DNA of 64,000 nt from Acidovorax sp. sif1233 (lineage in GTDB: Bacteria > Pseudomonadota > Gammaproteobacteria > Burkholderiales > Burkholderiaceae_C): NCBI RefSeq assembly GCF_019218755.1, contig NZ_JAHUWZ010000007.1, positions 1 through 64,000 on the forward strand, written 5' to 3'. The notes below the pieces were generated by a model. It was not told where the DNA came from. It saw only the letters and a list, made by a program, of their open reading frames with translations, and made no database searches. The position numbers and the translations under genes are program-made. Shown piece by piece: positions 55,329 to 64,000 of this stretch. The first letter of the stretch is position 1; the number at the start of each line of letters is the position of its first letter.

Positions 55329-56747
55329 ATGAATCACCGTGTCATCGCACTGGCCATTGCCACCTTGGCTTCCCTGATGTCCCAGGGCACCCTGGCCCAG
55401 GGCCTGCGCCCTTCCGGCGCGCCTGCAGGCAAGGGGCTGACGGCGCGCCCGGCGGCCGCACCTTCGATCACGCTGCCCGCGGAGACGGCGGCGGGCAGCG
55501 GCAGCAGTTCGGCGCCCCGTCAGGCGGATTTCATCGTGGCCGTGGTCAATTCCGAACCCGTGACCAACAACGAGGTGCGCTCGCGGCTCGCGCGCGCCGA
55601 GGCACAGCTGGCGCAGCAGGGGGGCGCCATGCCGCCGCGGGACCTGCTCGCCCGTGAAGTGCTCGAACGGATCATCCTGGAGCGCGTGCAGCTGCAGCAG
55701 GCGAAGGAGTCCGGCGTCAAGGTGGATGACTTCGCCGTGTCGCAGGCCGAGCAGGGCGTGGCCCGGCAGAACAACATGACGGTGGACGACCTCTACCGCC
55801 GCCTCGCGCGGGACGGCATGGGCAAGGAGCGCTTCCGTGAAGAGCTGCGCAACCAGCTGCTGCAGCAGCGCCTGCGCGAACGTGAAGTGGAGGCGCGCGT
55901 GAAGGTGTCCGACCTGGACATCGACCAGTACCTGCGCGAGCAGCAACGGGGCGCCGACGTGGCCTCGATGGAGATCAACCTGGGGCACGTGCTCGTCCTC
56001 GTCCCCGAGAATGCCAGCCCCGTGCAGGTGGCCGAGCGCCAGGCACGCGCCCAGCGCGCGGCGGACAAGGTGCGCGCGGGTGAGGACTTCGCGGCCGTCG
56101 CGCGCGAGTTCTCCGACGCGCCCGAAGGGCAGCGCGCCGCAGGCCTGCTGGGCCTGCGCCCGGCGGACCGGTATCCCGAACTGTTCGTGAACTCCACGCT
56201 GGGCCTGCCGGTGGGCAGCATCGTCGGGCCCGTGCGGTCGCCTGCGGGCTTTCACGTGCTCAAGGTGGTGGAGCGCGTCACGGCGGGGGTGCCCACCACG
56301 GTGGTGCAGAACCATGCCCGCCACATCCTGCTGCGCACCGGGCCGCAGCTGACGGAGTCCGCCGCCGCGGCGCGCCTGGCGGACTACCGGCGCCGCGTGC
56401 TGGCGGGCCAGGCCGACTTCGCGGCGCTGGCGCGCGAGCATTCCCAGGACGGCAGCTCCAAGGAGGGCGGCGACCTGGGCTGGGCCAATCCGGGCCGCTA
56501 CGTGCCCGAATTCGAGCAGGCCTTGAACAGCCTCAAGCCCGGCGATGTCAGCGAGCCGCTGGTGTCGCGCTTCGGTGTGCACCTGATCCAGCTGCTCGAG
56601 CGCCGCGAGGCCAAGCTCACGCAGCGCGAGCAGCGCGACATGGCGCGCGATACCGTGCGCGAGAAGAAGCTGGACGAGGCCTACGCCACCTGGGCGCAGG
56701 AACTGCGCGGGCGCGCGTATGTGGAATACCGCGACCCGCCGCAATGA
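55329..56747 (+). CDS. surA: Periplasmic chaperone and peptidyl-prolyl isomerase SurA
   Basis: Escorts outer-membrane barrel proteins, including LptD, to the BAM complex. The 472-residue protein has a signal peptide ([20 protein letters not shown], cleavage near TLAQ), the SurA N-domain with [20 protein letters not shown] (about 65-90), and two parvulin/PpiC domains at about 214-310 and 326-425 ([32 protein letters not shown]). It lies 11 bases after lptD, the usual order. pdxA, which often follows, is replaced by a repeat and rsmA. Confidence 0.94.
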   Translation: MNHRVIALAIATLASLMSQGTLAQGLRPSGAPAGKGLTARPAAAPSITLPAETAAGSGSSSAPRQADFIVAVVNSEPVTNNEVRSRLARAEAQLAQQGGAMPPRDLLAREVLERIILERVQLQQAKESGVKVDDFAVSQAEQGVARQNNMTVDDLYRRLARDGMGKERFREELRNQLLQQRLREREVEARVKVSDLDIDQYLREQQRGADVASMEINLGHVLVLVPENASPVQVAERQARAQRAADKVRAGEDFAAVAREFSDAPEGQRAAGLLGLRPADRYPELFVNSTLGLPVGSIVGPVRSPAGFHVLKVVERVTAGVPTTVVQNHARHILLRTGPQLTESAAAARLADYRRRVLAGQADFAALAREHSQDGSSKEGGDLGWANPGRYVPEFEQALNSLKPGDVSEPLVSRFGVHLIQLLERREAKLTQREQRDMARDTVREKKLDEAYATWAQELRGRAYVEYRDPPQ

Positions 56748-56753
56748 AGATGG

Positions 56754-56890
56754 AGTACGTTCCCCCGAGGCGCTGCGCACCTTCCTCCTCCTTCTTCCGT
56801 ATCGCTGCGCGATGCGGGAAGGGAGGGGCCCCCGCCAGCGCCCCCCGGCGAAGCGCCGCCTGCGCGGCTTGGCCGCCCTTGCACAGCTCG
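56754..56890. repeat. Gene-end GC-rich repeat between surA and rsmA
   Basis: ACGTTCCCCCGAGGCGCTGC, then CGCTGCGCGATGCGGGAAGG and a CCCCCGGCGAAGCGCCGCCTG section ending in GGCTTGGCCGCCC. It shares the GCGCGATGCGGGAAGG block with 31383 and the overall plan with 39712. It fills most of the 187-base gap ahead of rsmA. Confidence 0.65.
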
Positions 56891-56934
56891 CATGCCGTCT
56901 CCCGGCATATCGACAGCACCAGCGGGCCAATGGC

Positions 56935-57714
56935 ATGAAGCACATCCCCCGCAAGCGCTTCGGGCAGCATTTCCTGTCCGACAAGGGCATCATCGAAGAC
57001 ATCGTGCAGGCCATTGCGCCCCAGCCGGGCCAGCCCATGGTCGAGATCGGACCGGGCCTTGCGGCGCTCACGCAGCCCCTGGTGGAGCGCCTGGGGCGCC
57101 TCACGGTCATCGAGCTGGACCGCGACCTGGCCTTGCGCCTGCGGCTGCATGGCCAGCTGGAGGTGATCGAGTCCGACGTGCTCAAGGTGGACTTCACCGC
57201 GCTGGCGCAAGCGATGCGCGAGAAGGCCGCGCAGCCTGGCCTGCGGCTGCGCGTGGTGGGCAACCTGCCCTACAACATCTCCACGCCCATCCTGTTCCAT
57301 CTGCTGGACCATGTGCAGGTCATCGAAGACCAGCACTTCATGCTGCAAAAGGAAGTGATCGACCGCATGGTGGCCCAGCCTGCCACCAGCGACTACGGGC
57401 GCCTGTCGGTGATGCTGCAATGGCGCTACGCCATGGAAAACGTGCTGTTCGTTCCCCCGGAGAGCTTCGACCCGCCCCCGCGCGTGGACAGCGCCGTGGT
57501 GCGCATGGTGCCGCACGCAGAGCCCGCGCCCTTGTCGGTGCCCCTTCTGGAAGAGCTGGTGCAGGTCGCCTTCAGCCAGCGCCGCAAGCTGCTGCGCCAC
57601 ACGCTGGGCCGCTGGCTCGAAGCGCGCCAGTTCGCCGGCACCTTCGACACCCAGCGCCGCGCCGAGGAGGTTCCGGTGAGCGAGTTTGTGGCCTTGGCAC
57701 AGCAGTGCTCTTGA
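56935..57714 (+). CDS. rsmA: 16S rRNA (adenine-1518/1519-N6)-dimethyltransferase
   Basis: KsgA: dimethylates two adenines near the 3' end of 16S rRNA late in ribosome assembly. 259 residues, normal length. Motifs: [14 protein letters not shown], motif [32 protein letters not shown] (catalytic NLPY), and the C-terminal [21 protein letters not shown] 56935 ([11 protein letters not shown]) is the standard start; the longer frame covers the repeat. The stop lies at the edge of repeat copy F. Confidence 0.95.
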   Translation: MKHIPRKRFGQHFLSDKGIIEDIVQAIAPQPGQPMVEIGPGLAALTQPLVERLGRLTVIELDRDLALRLRLHGQLEVIESDVLKVDFTALAQAMREKAAQPGLRLRVVGNLPYNISTPILFHLLDHVQVIEDQHFMLQKEVIDRMVAQPATSDYGRLSVMLQWRYAMENVLFVPPESFDPPPRVDSAVVRMVPHAEPAPLSVPLLEELVQVAFSQRRKLLRHTLGRWLEARQFAGTFDTQRRAEEVPVSEFVALAQQCS

Positions 57715-57891
57715 ATCAATAGCTGCTCGCGCTTGATGGATAAGCGCTAGAGTCTGATTTGACTAAGATGACAGCCACTGGCACGGCCCGAGCGGAGGAT
57801 GCCAGGCAAGGGGCGCCCCGCAGTGAGGGCATCCCCCCTTTCCGGCGACGCCGGGAGAAGGGGGAAGCGGCGCGCAGCCGCTCAGGGGGAT
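57711..57891 (+). repeat. Composite repeat: palindromic element copy F plus GC-rich element copy 2
   Basis: TTGAATCAATAGCTGCTC, hairpin GCGCTT-gatggat-AAGCGC and TAGAGTCTGATTTGACTAA, then CAGCCACTGGCACG, GATGCCAGGCAAGG and a GAGAAGGGGGAAG...CTCAGGGGGATGAG end. The two parts follow in the same order as in 4175-4419, but without the TCAGCC expansion. Confidence 0.85.
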
Positions 57892-57903
57892 GAGCCGCCA
57901 GAC

Positions 57904-58140
57904 TCAGGCAGCCGAAAGCCAGTAGCCGGCGTTGAAAGGGCTGCTCATGCGCAGCGCCATCGGGGACACGTCGACGAGCTTGTCGGTCGGCATTTTCTCG
58001 GCGGGCTCCGCGGCGATCTCAATGCCCTCGACACCCTGGGTGCCGGTAGCCTCGTTCGCCCGTTCTGCTTGGCTGGTGGATGCAGAACGGGCTACAGAAA
58101 AGAATAGAAACAGCGGAAGGGGATTTTTCGGTCGCCCCAA
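57904..58140 (-). CDS. Possible small hypothetical protein
   Basis: An open frame of 78 codons. The C-terminal half (EIAAEPAEKMPTDKLVDVSP, then ALRMSSPFNAGYWLSAA) has almost every third position G or C, as the genuine genes here do, while the first 35 codons do not and overlap the barstar gene end (58092-58140). It may start internally, for example at a GTG/ATG near 57993, or be the remnant of a longer gene. No family recognised and no good ribosome-binding site found. Confidence 0.35.
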   Translation of the reverse strand: MGRPKNPLPLFLFFSVARSASTSQAERANEATGTQGVEGIEIAAEPAEKMPTDKLVDVSPMALRMSSPFNAGYWLSAA

Positions 58141-58517
58141 TAGTCGGCGGCGTCGCGGAAGATATCGAGCAGCTGTTCACGCGCTTCCTTGTCGAACTTG
58201 CCGGTGGCGGGGATCTGCTCCAGCACCACGATGAAACCAGGCTGCGGGCCCGATTTGTGCAAGGGATCCGTCATGCAGTCGTACAGCGCATCAAAATTCT
58301 TGCCGAAGTGCGACGGGAAGGTGAATTGCCCGGCAATCAGGTCCAGCACATCCTGCTTGGACTGCGCGTGGGCCAGGTTGGCGTACAAGAAATGGTGACC
58401 CATGGAGGTGGCGGCATCCTGCAGGTCCTGCACGCGGAAGGCGCGAATGGACTGCACGATGTTGGTGCGCACGCCACGCAGTGGCGTTTCCAGGTCTTTA
58501 CGAAGTGGCGTCTGCAT
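58092..58517 (-). CDS. Barstar-family ribonuclease inhibitor
   Basis: A 141-residue protein with a barstar domain in its C-terminal half. It includes FTFPSHFGKNFDALYDCMTD, the strand-turn-helix typical of barstar (GkNlDALwD), plus PGFIVVLEQIPATGKFD. Predicted to bind and block the RNase encoded upstream on the same strand. The N-terminal 50 residues (MQTPLRKDLETPLRGV...) are an extension beyond B. amyloliquefaciens barstar. ATG 58517; the frame upstream belongs to the gap with the RNase gene. Cytoplasmic, no signal peptide. Confidence 0.9.
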   Translation of the reverse strand: MQTPLRKDLETPLRGVRTNIVQSIRAFRVQDLQDAATSMGHHFLYANLAHAQSKQDVLDLIAGQFTFPSHFGKNFDALYDCMTDPLHKSGPQPGFIVVLEQIPATGKFDKEAREQLLDIFRDAADYWGDRKIPFRCFYSFL

Positions 58518-58657
58518 CTCCGCTACTCTTTCTTTATAAAGTCCACAAACTTCTGGCTTCTCGCAAGGCTGCGGAATGCGGCCTGCGCGTGGGGGATTCA
58601 AGGTGGCGCGGTGTGCGCTGCCAGGGTTCTTCTGGTCTGCGTGCACCGCATCGGGGG

Positions 58658-59065
58658 TCATTCGACGATCTCGCGAAAACTGGCGTAGTGGTCGCCGGTG
58701 TAGTAGCAGGCGTCCGGAACCCGGGGCTTGCCGCCGCACACGATGCGCCGGGCTCCCCGGTCGCGCGATCCTGGCGTTCTGACGGTGTATTCACGGTAAT
58801 AGCCCCGCTTGTGGGCGGGCAACAGCCGCTCGCGATTACCAAAAACCGATCCGTCCTTGTCATACGGAAAGGGGCCCCCCTCACGGATCAGCGCATACGT
58901 CGCACGCCCTTGGGGCGGCAACTCGGCCAGTGCGATGGGGGTGAGGGAACCGTCGGTGGACGGGGATTTCCGGGCATGCCCCGCCACCGGGGACAACACG
59001 AACGCAACACCCAAAACACACAAAAACCCTGCTTTGCGCGCCCGGGTGGCTACAGCCTTCAGCAT
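58658..59065 (-). CDS. Secreted guanyl-specific ribonuclease (barnase/RNase Sa type)
   Basis: A 135-residue precursor with a signal peptide (MLKAVATRARKAGFLCVLGV..., cleavage near GHA). The mature part has the microbial RNase order LAELPPQGRATYALIREGGP, FPYDKDGSVFGNRERLLP, RGYYREYTVRTPG, RGARRIVCGG and CYYTGDHYASF. By alignment in memory with RNase Sa, catalytic residues E92, R103, R107 and H126 are all present. It cleaves single-stranded RNA after G. Start ATG 59065 with AAAGG 7 bases upstream. The barstar gene follows 140 bases downstream on the same strand. Confidence 0.9.
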   Translation of the reverse strand: MLKAVATRARKAGFLCVLGVAFVLSPVAGHARKSPSTDGSLTPIALAELPPQGRATYALIREGGPFPYDKDGSVFGNRERLLPAHKRGYYREYTVRTPGSRDRGARRIVCGGKPRVPDACYYTGDHYASFREIVE

Positions 59066-59086
59066 CAACGAACCTTTCAGAAACTA

Positions 59087-59098
59087 CGGGTTAACCCG
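59087..59098. promoter_or_regulatory. Perfect palindrome upstream of the RNase gene
   Basis: CGGGTTAACCCG is a 12-base perfect palindrome about 22 bases before the RNase start codon, in the region where its promoter or leader must lie. A candidate operator for control of the RNase. Confidence 0.4.
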
Positions 59099-59133
59099 AA
59101 ATTTCGAGCCGCTAGTGTCGCTCAACGGCCCCC

Positions 59134-59170
59134 AAAAAGCAAGCGTCTGCACAAAGATTGGGCAGACGCT
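59134..59170 (-). terminator. Intrinsic terminator downstream of maeB
   Basis: Minus strand: stem AGCGTCTGC / GCAGACGCT (9 bp, 59170-59162 with 59150-59142), then TTGCTTTTT. It lies about 50 bases after the maeB stop codon and just ahead of the RNase gene region. Confidence 0.8.
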
Positions 59171-59219
59171 GAAGGGGGCAAGCAGCTTTTTAAGTTAGTG
59201 CTTGCTATCTATTTTGGGC

Positions 59220-61565
59220 TTATCTCGACACGTTGGCATCCGCCACGGTCAGGGCTGTCATGTTCACGATGCGGCGCACGGTGGCGCTGGGCGTCAGGAT
59301 GTGGACCGGTTTGGCCGCTCCCAGCAGCACCGGGCCGATCGCGATGCCGCCGCCCGCGGCGGTCTTGAGCAGGTTGTAGGCGATGTTGGCCGCGTCGATG
59401 TTGGGGAACACCAGCAGGTTGGCGTCGCCCGTCAGTTCGCTGCTGGGCATGAGGGCCGCACGGGCCTTGCCGTCCAAGGCCACGTCGCCGTGCATCTCGC
59501 CGTCCACTTCCAGCCAGGGCGCCTGCTGGCGCAGCAGTTCCAGCGTCTGGCGCATCTTCACGGCGCTGGGGTGGTTGCTGGTGCCGAAATTGGAGTGCGA
59601 CAGGAGCGCGGCCTTGGGCTTGATGCCAAAGCGCATCATTTCCTCCGCGGCCAGCGCGGTGATTTCGGCCAGCTCCTGGGGCGTGGGGTCGTAGTTGACG
59701 TGCGTGTCCACCAGGAAGACCTGGCGCCCTGGCAGCATGAGGCCGTTCATGCAGGCATACACGGGCACGTCCTGCGCCGTGCTGTCGGCGCCGCCCGCGT
59801 GCTTGCCGATCACCTGGTCGATGTAGAGCAGGTGGTTGGCCGTGGTGCCCCAGGTGCCGCAGATCAGGCCGTCCACCTCGCCCTTGTGCAGCATCATGCA
59901 GCCGATGAGCGTGAGGCGCCGGCGCATCTCGATCTTGGCGACCTGCTGGGTGATGCCCTTGCGCTCGGTCATGCGGTGGTAGGTCTGCCAGAAGTCGCGG
60001 TAGCGGTGGTCGAAATCGGTGTTGACCACGTCGTAGTCCACGCCTTCCTTCAGGCGCAGGCCGAATTTCTCGATGCGCTGGGCGATGATGGCCGGGCGGC
60101 CGATCAGCGTGGGACGGGCCACCTTCTCGTCCACCACGATCTGCGCGGCGCGCAGCACGCGTTCCTCTTCGCCCTCGGCGTAGGCCACGCGCTTGCGGGC
60201 CGCGGTGCGCGCGGCGTCGAAGATGGGCTTCATCGTCGTGCCCGAGGCGTAGACGAAGGTCTGCAGCCGGTCGCGGTAGGCGTCCATGTCGGCGATGGGG
60301 CGCTGCGCCACGCCGCTGTCCGCGGCGGCCTGGGCCACGGCCGGCGCGATCTTCATCATCAGGCGCGGGTCGAACGGCTTGGGGATCAGGTATTCGGGGC
60401 CGAACGTCAGCTTCTCGCCCACGTAGGCCGCGGCCACCACCTCGCTTTGCTCGGCCTGGGCCAGGTCGGCGATGGCGTGGACGGCGGCGATCTCCATCTC
60501 ATCGGTGATGGTGGTCGCGCCGCAGTCCAGCGCGCCCCGGAAGATGTAGGGGAAGCACAGGACGTTGTTCACCTGGTTGGGGTAGTCCGAGCGCCCCGTG
60601 GCCATGATGATGTCGCCGCGCACGCTGTGCGCCAGCTCGGGCGTGATCTCCGGATTGGGGTTGGCCAGCGCGAAGATCACCGGCCGCTCGGCCATCGTGG
60701 CCACCATCTCGGGCTTGAGCACGTTGCCCGCCGACAGGCCCAGGAACACGTCCGCGCCCACCATCACCTCGGCCAGCTTGCGGGCCTCGGTCTTCTGCAT
60801 GAACTGGCGCTTGTCGTCGTCCATCAGCTCTTCGCGGCCTTCATAGACCACGCCGGCCAGGTCGGTGACGAACACGTTCTTGCGCTGCACGCCCACCTTG
60901 AGCAGCAGGTTCAGGCAGGCCAGCGCCGCCGCGCCCGCGCCGCTGGTGACCAGTTTCACGTCCTCGATCTTCTTGCCCGCCACCTTGAGCGCATTCACGA
61001 TGGCCGCCGCCACGGTGATGGCCGTGCCGTGCTGGTCGTCATGGAAGACGGGGATCTTCATGCGCTTGCGCAGTTCGCGCTCCACGTAGAAGCAGTCGGG
61101 TGCCTTGATGTCTTCGAGGTTGATCGCGCCGAACGTCGGCTCCAGCGCGGCGATCACCTCCACCAGCCTGGCCGGGTCCTTCTCGTCGATCTCGATGTCG
61201 AACACGTCCACGCCGGCGAACTTCTTGAACAGCACGCCCTTGCCTTCCATCACCGGCTTGGAGGCCAGCGCGCCGATGTCGCCCAGGCCCAGCACGGCGG
61301 TGCCGTTGCTGATGACGGCCACCAGGTTGCCACGCGCGGTGTAGCGGAAGGCGTTGGCGGGGTCCTTCACGATCTCCTCGCAGGGCGCGGCCACGCCGGG
61401 CGAGTAGGCCAGGGCCAGGTCGTGCTGGTTCACCATCTGCTTGGTGGCGGCGATGGCGATCTTGCCGGGCTTGGGAAATTCGTGGTACTCGAGAGCGGCA
61501 CGGCGCAGCTGGGCGCGCTTGTCGGAATCGTTGTTGTTGTTCTGGGCCGTGGTGTTCTCGGGCAT
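59220..61565 (-). CDS. maeB: NADP-dependent malic enzyme (malic-phosphotransacetylase fusion)
   Basis: Converts malate to pyruvate and CO2, making NADPH. The 781-residue protein has a malic N-domain (about 20-160; [20 protein letters not shown]), an NAD-binding domain (about 165-400; [46 protein letters not shown]) and a C-terminal phosphotransacetylase-like domain (about 435-770) that in MaeB is regulatory, not catalytic. The length is typical. It is a single gene, well separated from mmsA, with its own terminator downstream. Confidence 0.95.
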   Translation of the reverse strand: MPENTTAQNNNNDSDKRAQLRRAALEYHEFPKPGKIAIAATKQMVNQHDLALAYSPGVAAPCEEIVKDPANAFRYTARGNLVAVISNGTAVLGLGDIGALASKPVMEGKGVLFKKFAGVDVFDIEIDEKDPARLVEVIAALEPTFGAINLEDIKAPDCFYVERELRKRMKIPVFHDDQHGTAITVAAAIVNALKVAGKKIEDVKLVTSGAGAAALACLNLLLKVGVQRKNVFVTDLAGVVYEGREELMDDDKRQFMQKTEARKLAEVMVGADVFLGLSAGNVLKPEMVATMAERPVIFALANPNPEITPELAHSVRGDIIMATGRSDYPNQVNNVLCFPYIFRGALDCGATTITDEMEIAAVHAIADLAQAEQSEVVAAAYVGEKLTFGPEYLIPKPFDPRLMMKIAPAVAQAAADSGVAQRPIADMDAYRDRLQTFVYASGTTMKPIFDAARTAARKRVAYAEGEEERVLRAAQIVVDEKVARPTLIGRPAIIAQRIEKFGLRLKEGVDYDVVNTDFDHRYRDFWQTYHRMTERKGITQQVAKIEMRRRLTLIGCMMLHKGEVDGLICGTWGTTANHLLYIDQVIGKHAGGADSTAQDVPVYACMNGLMLPGRQVFLVDTHVNYDPTPQELAEITALAAEEMMRFGIKPKAALLSHSNFGTSNHPSAVKMRQTLELLRQQAPWLEVDGEMHGDVALDGKARAALMPSSELTGDANLLVFPNIDAANIAYNLLKTAAGGGIAIGPVLLGAAKPVHILTPSATVRRIVNMTALTVADANVSR

Positions 61566-61742
61566 TCAGTGTCTCCAACTCAGGGGGTGGGTGCAAAAAC
61601 CGGGCTGCAGAGGCGCTGCAGTGGCTGTCAGCTTTGTAAGGGTCTGCGATTGTAGGGCGGTGGTCGTGAAAACCCTAGTAAGCGAATCTGCTTATATGGG
61701 TGGATCAGCCATGACCCCATCGGCTGCAATCCCCCACAAGGC
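61566..61742. other. maeB upstream region
   Basis: No gene. It holds the maeB promoter region: on the minus strand a TACAAT -10-like box at 61654-61649, and a short dyad AAGC-gaatct-GCTT near 61681. I cannot fix a -35 box with confidence. Confidence 0.4.
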
Positions 61743-61779
61743 AAGACGCCCCGCAGCCGGGGCGGCTGCGGGGCGTCTT
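61743..61779 (-). terminator. Long perfect hairpin downstream of mmsA
   Basis: A 16-bp perfect stem AAGACGCCCCGCAGCC / GGCTGCGGGGCGTCTT with a 5-base loop, about 22 bases after the mmsA stop codon. A T-run is missing but the stability is very high; it should end the aminotransferase-mmsA transcript. Confidence 0.75.
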
Positions 61780-61800
61780 GGCCTGGGCGCGGGGGCTCGG

Positions 61801-63321
61801 TCAGCGGCTGCTGGGGAAGCTGAACACAGCGCCTTCGCGCACGCCGGCCGAGGGCCAGCGCTGCGTGATGGTCTTGCGCTTGGTGTAAAAGCGCACGGCA
61901 TCGGGCCCGTAGGCGTGCAGGTCGCCGAACAGGCTGCGCTTCCAGCCGCCGAACGAGTGGTAGGCCACGGGCACGGGCAGGGGCACGTTCACGCCCACCA
62001 TGCCGACCTGGATGTGGTCGGTGAAGTAGCGCGCGGCTTCGCCGTCGCGCGTGAAGATGCAGGTGCCGTTGCCGTATTCGTGGGCGTCGATCAGGTTCAT
62101 CGCCTCTTGCAGCGTCTTCACGCGCACCACGCCCAGCACGGGGCCGAAAATCTCTTCCTGGTAGATCTTCATGCCGGGCCGGACGTTGTCGAACAGGCAC
62201 GCGCCCAGGAAGTAGCCGTTCTCATGGCCTGCGGCCACCTGCACGCCCCGGCCATCCACCACCAGGGTCGCGCCTTCGGCCACGCCGCTGTCCACATAGG
62301 ACTTCACTTTCTCGAAGTGCTGCCGGGTGACCAGCGGGCCCATGTCGTTGCCGTTGTCCGTGCCGGGGCCGACCTTCATCCTGGCGATCTCGGCCTTCAG
62401 CCCGGCGACCACGGCGTCTCCCACCTCGTCACCCACGGCGACGAGCAGGGGGATGGCCATGCAGCGCTCGCCGCAGGAGCCATAGGCCGCGCCCATCAGC
62501 GCGCTCACGGCGTTGCCCACGTCGGCATCGGGCATCAGCACCGCGTGGTTCTTGGCGCCGCCCAGGGCCTGCACGCGCTTGCCGTGCTTGCAGCCTTCGG
62601 CGTAGATGTACTCGGCGATGGGCGTGGAGCCCACGAAGCTCACGGCCTTCACGCGCGGGTCGGCCAGCAGCGTGTCCACCGCTTCCTTGTCGCCATTGAC
62701 CACGTTGAGCACGCCGGGCGGCAGGCCGGCTTCGAGCGCGAGCTGGGCCACGAACAGCGTCGAGGACGGGTCGCGCTCCGACGGCTTGAGCACGAAGGTG
62801 TTGCCGCAGGCCACGGCCATGGGCCACATCCACAGCGGCACCATGGCCGGGAAGTTGAACGGGGTGATGCCGGCGCACACGCCCAGAGCCTGGAATTCGC
62901 TCCAGGAGTCGATGGACGGGCCCACGTTGCGGCTGTGCTCGCCCTTGAGCAGCTCGGGCGCGTAGCTGGCGAACTCCACGTTCTCGATGCCGCGCTGCAG
63001 CTCGCCATGCGCATCGGCCAGCACCTTGCCGTGCTCGGCGGTGATCAGGGCGGCGATCTTGTCGGCGTTGTCCTCGAGCAGGACTTTCAGCTTGCCCATC
63101 ACGCGCGCGCGCTTGAGCGGCGGGGTGTTGCGCCAGGCCGGGAAGGCGGCCTGGGCCGAGGCGATGGCCTGTTCCACCGTGGCCTTGCTTGCCAGGGCCA
63201 CGCTCGTGTGGGACTCGCCGGTGGCGGGGTCGAACACCGGCTGGGTGCGCGCCGTGTCGGCAACGGGCTGGCCGTCGATCAGGTGGCCGATGGTGGTGGT
63301 GACGTTCTTGTCGTGGTTCAT
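61801..63321 (-). CDS. mmsA: CoA-acylating methylmalonate/malonate-semialdehyde dehydrogenase
   Basis: Oxidises malonate or methylmalonate semialdehyde to acetyl- or propionyl-CoA with NAD and CoA. The 506-residue aldehyde-dehydrogenase-fold protein has GVCAGITPFNFPAMVPLWMW, the catalytic Cys in YGSCGERCMA, ALGGAKNHAVLMPDADV and the C-terminal HSFGGWKRSLFGD. The GERCMA and CoA-type wording separate it from ordinary ALDHs. It lies downstream of an omega-aminotransferase on the same strand, the standard pair for beta-alanine, beta-aminoisobutyrate or valine catabolism. A repeat separates them. Confidence 0.94.
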   Translation of the reverse strand: MNHDKNVTTTIGHLIDGQPVADTARTQPVFDPATGESHTSVALASKATVEQAIASAQAAFPAWRNTPPLKRARVMGKLKVLLEDNADKIAALITAEHGKVLADAHGELQRGIENVEFASYAPELLKGEHSRNVGPSIDSWSEFQALGVCAGITPFNFPAMVPLWMWPMAVACGNTFVLKPSERDPSSTLFVAQLALEAGLPPGVLNVVNGDKEAVDTLLADPRVKAVSFVGSTPIAEYIYAEGCKHGKRVQALGGAKNHAVLMPDADVGNAVSALMGAAYGSCGERCMAIPLLVAVGDEVGDAVVAGLKAEIARMKVGPGTDNGNDMGPLVTRQHFEKVKSYVDSGVAEGATLVVDGRGVQVAAGHENGYFLGACLFDNVRPGMKIYQEEIFGPVLGVVRVKTLQEAMNLIDAHEYGNGTCIFTRDGEAARYFTDHIQVGMVGVNVPLPVPVAYHSFGGWKRSLFGDLHAYGPDAVRFYTKRKTITQRWPSAGVREGAVFSFPSSR

Positions 63322-63331
63322 GTCTGGATAT

Positions 63332-63396
63332 GATTAAAAAATGCTTCCAGCGCCCATGTGACAAGCGCTGAAAGCTATCAATTCAGGAGCAAAAGG
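63332..63396 (-). repeat. Interspersed palindromic element, copy G
   Basis: Minus strand: TTGCTCCTGAATTGATAGC, then AGCGCTTGT...GGCGCT and a GCATTTTTTAATC tail. It fills the 86-base gap between the aminotransferase gene and mmsA. Confidence 0.75.
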
Positions 63397-63407
63397 CGTG
63401 CCGCGTG

Positions 63408-64000
63408 TCAGGCGGTTTCCGCCAGGGCGTCGCCCAGGGCGTTCACCATGCGGTCGATTTCAGCCTCGGTGCTGATGAAGGGCGGGGCCAGCTGGATGGT
63501 GTCGCCGCCGTAGCGCACGTAAAAGCCCTTGTCCCAGCACTTCATGGCGATCTCGTAGGGCCGGCGGGCGGGCTCGCCCGGCAGCGCGGCGATGGTGATG
63601 CCCGCGGCCAGGCCGTAGTTGCGGATGTCCGCCACGTGCTTGGTGCCCTTGAGGCCATGCACGGCCTGCTCGAAATACGGTGCCAGCGCCTGGACGCGGC
63701 CGGGCATGTCTTCCTTTTGCAGGATGTCCAGCACCGCGTTGCCCGCCGCGCAGGCCACGGGGTGGGCCGAGTAGGTATAGCCGTGCGGGAACTCCAGCAT
63801 GTACTCGGGGCCGCCCTGGCTGATGAAGGTGTCGTAGATCTCCTTGGTGGCGATCACGCCGCCCAGCGGCTGCGCGCCGTTGGTCACCTGCTTGGCGAAG
63901 TTCAGGATGTCGGGCGTCACGCCGAAGGCCTCGGCCCCCGTCCAGGCGCCGCAGCGGCCAAAACCGGTGATCACTTCATCAAAAATCAGCAGGATGTTGT
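63408..64000 (-). CDS. Omega-amino acid:pyruvate aminotransferase, C-terminal part (5' end outside window)
   Basis: The window edge cuts the gene; the frame is open to base 64000 and the visible 197 residues form the C-terminal part of a class III PLP aminotransferase. The first codons read NILLIFDEVITGFGR, the conserved cofactor-binding Asp region. The PLP lysine is in ILNFAKQVTNGAQPLGGV, a wording typical of beta-alanine/omega-amino acid:pyruvate transaminases. Further motifs: EFPHGYTYSAHPVACAAGN and a C-terminal RYGGDTIQLAPPF. With mmsA downstream, it should convert beta-alanine to malonate semialdehyde. Confidence 0.9.
   Translation of the reverse strand, partial: NILLIFDEVITGFGRCGAWTGAEAFGVTPDILNFAKQVTNGAQPLGGVIATKEIYDTFISQGGPEYMLEFPHGYTYSAHPVACAAGNAVLDILQKEDMPGRVQALAPYFEQAVHGLKGTKHVADIRNYGLAAGITIAALPGEPARRPYEIAMKCWDKGFYVRYGGDTIQLAPPFISTEAEIDRMVNALGDALAETA

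Overview
The window is a GC-rich chromosomal segment that looks like a member of the Comamonadaceae (Acidovorax, Alicycliphilus or a relative; this assignment is inferred from protein character, gene order and repeats, not from a search). It holds about 52 protein-coding genes packed on both strands. I found no rRNA or tRNA gene, no insertion sequence, no CRISPR array and no prophage. Both ends cut through genes.

Layout. 1-12000: end of an unknown gene; apt; a large c-di-GMP signalling protein with a receiver-like domain that lacks its aspartate; a CPA2 potassium/proton antiporter; the kdsD-kdsC-lptC operon for Kdo synthesis and LPS export; an SDR enzyme; two tandem glycine-rich RRM RNA-binding protein genes with matching leaders; a yybP-ykoY manganese riboswitch ahead of a GDT1-type exporter. 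12000-19500: metX-metW behind a promoter/terminator pair, a periplasmic GlpQ-like enzyme, a MocR regulator divergent from a DJ-1 protein, a MerR regulator with its operator in front of an NQO1-like quinone reductase, and a hydroxypyruvate isomerase. 19600-30250: a chemoreceptor, a membrane diguanylate cyclase, two M20 peptidases, a monoglyceride-lipase-like hydrolase, YidB, a LysR regulator and an MFS transporter.

30340-36227 is a one-direction cluster for oxygen-independent ubiquinone synthesis: ubiU, ubiV, trhA (hemolysin III), ubiT, a DGC-domain protein, ubiX and ubiD. UbiU and UbiV keep their four-cysteine iron-sulfur patterns, which fits a facultative anaerobe. 36261-37701 holds VOC and OsmC-like genes. 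38029-45890 is a seven-gene locus: ABC substrate-binding lipoprotein, two permeases, a double ATPase, a luciferase-like monooxygenase and two AhpD/CMD-fold proteins. It has the make-up of the uncharacterised KPN_01854/Avi_7170 type and probably imports and oxidises an unknown small molecule.

46191-46964 is an AT-richer island carrying a secreted beta-helix protein. Then come an SRAP/YedK-like protein without the catalytic Cys2, an acyl-CoA dehydrogenase, another membrane diguanylate cyclase, rsmE, amgK, the outer-membrane biogenesis genes lptD-surA followed by rsmA, a secreted guanyl-specific RNase with a barstar inhibitor, maeB, and the mmsA/omega-aminotransferase pair for beta-alanine or malonate-semialdehyde catabolism.

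Interspersed repeats are a strong theme. Seven copies of a small palindromic element (core GCGCTT-N5-7-AAGCGC) sit at gene ends and sometimes supply the stop codon. Two of them are joined to a second GC-rich element, and one of these composites contains an expanded (TCAGCC)8 tract. The most interesting regulatory signal is a predicted Shine-Dalgarno-sequestering hairpin in both RRM gene leaders, kept in the second copy by a G-U wobble.
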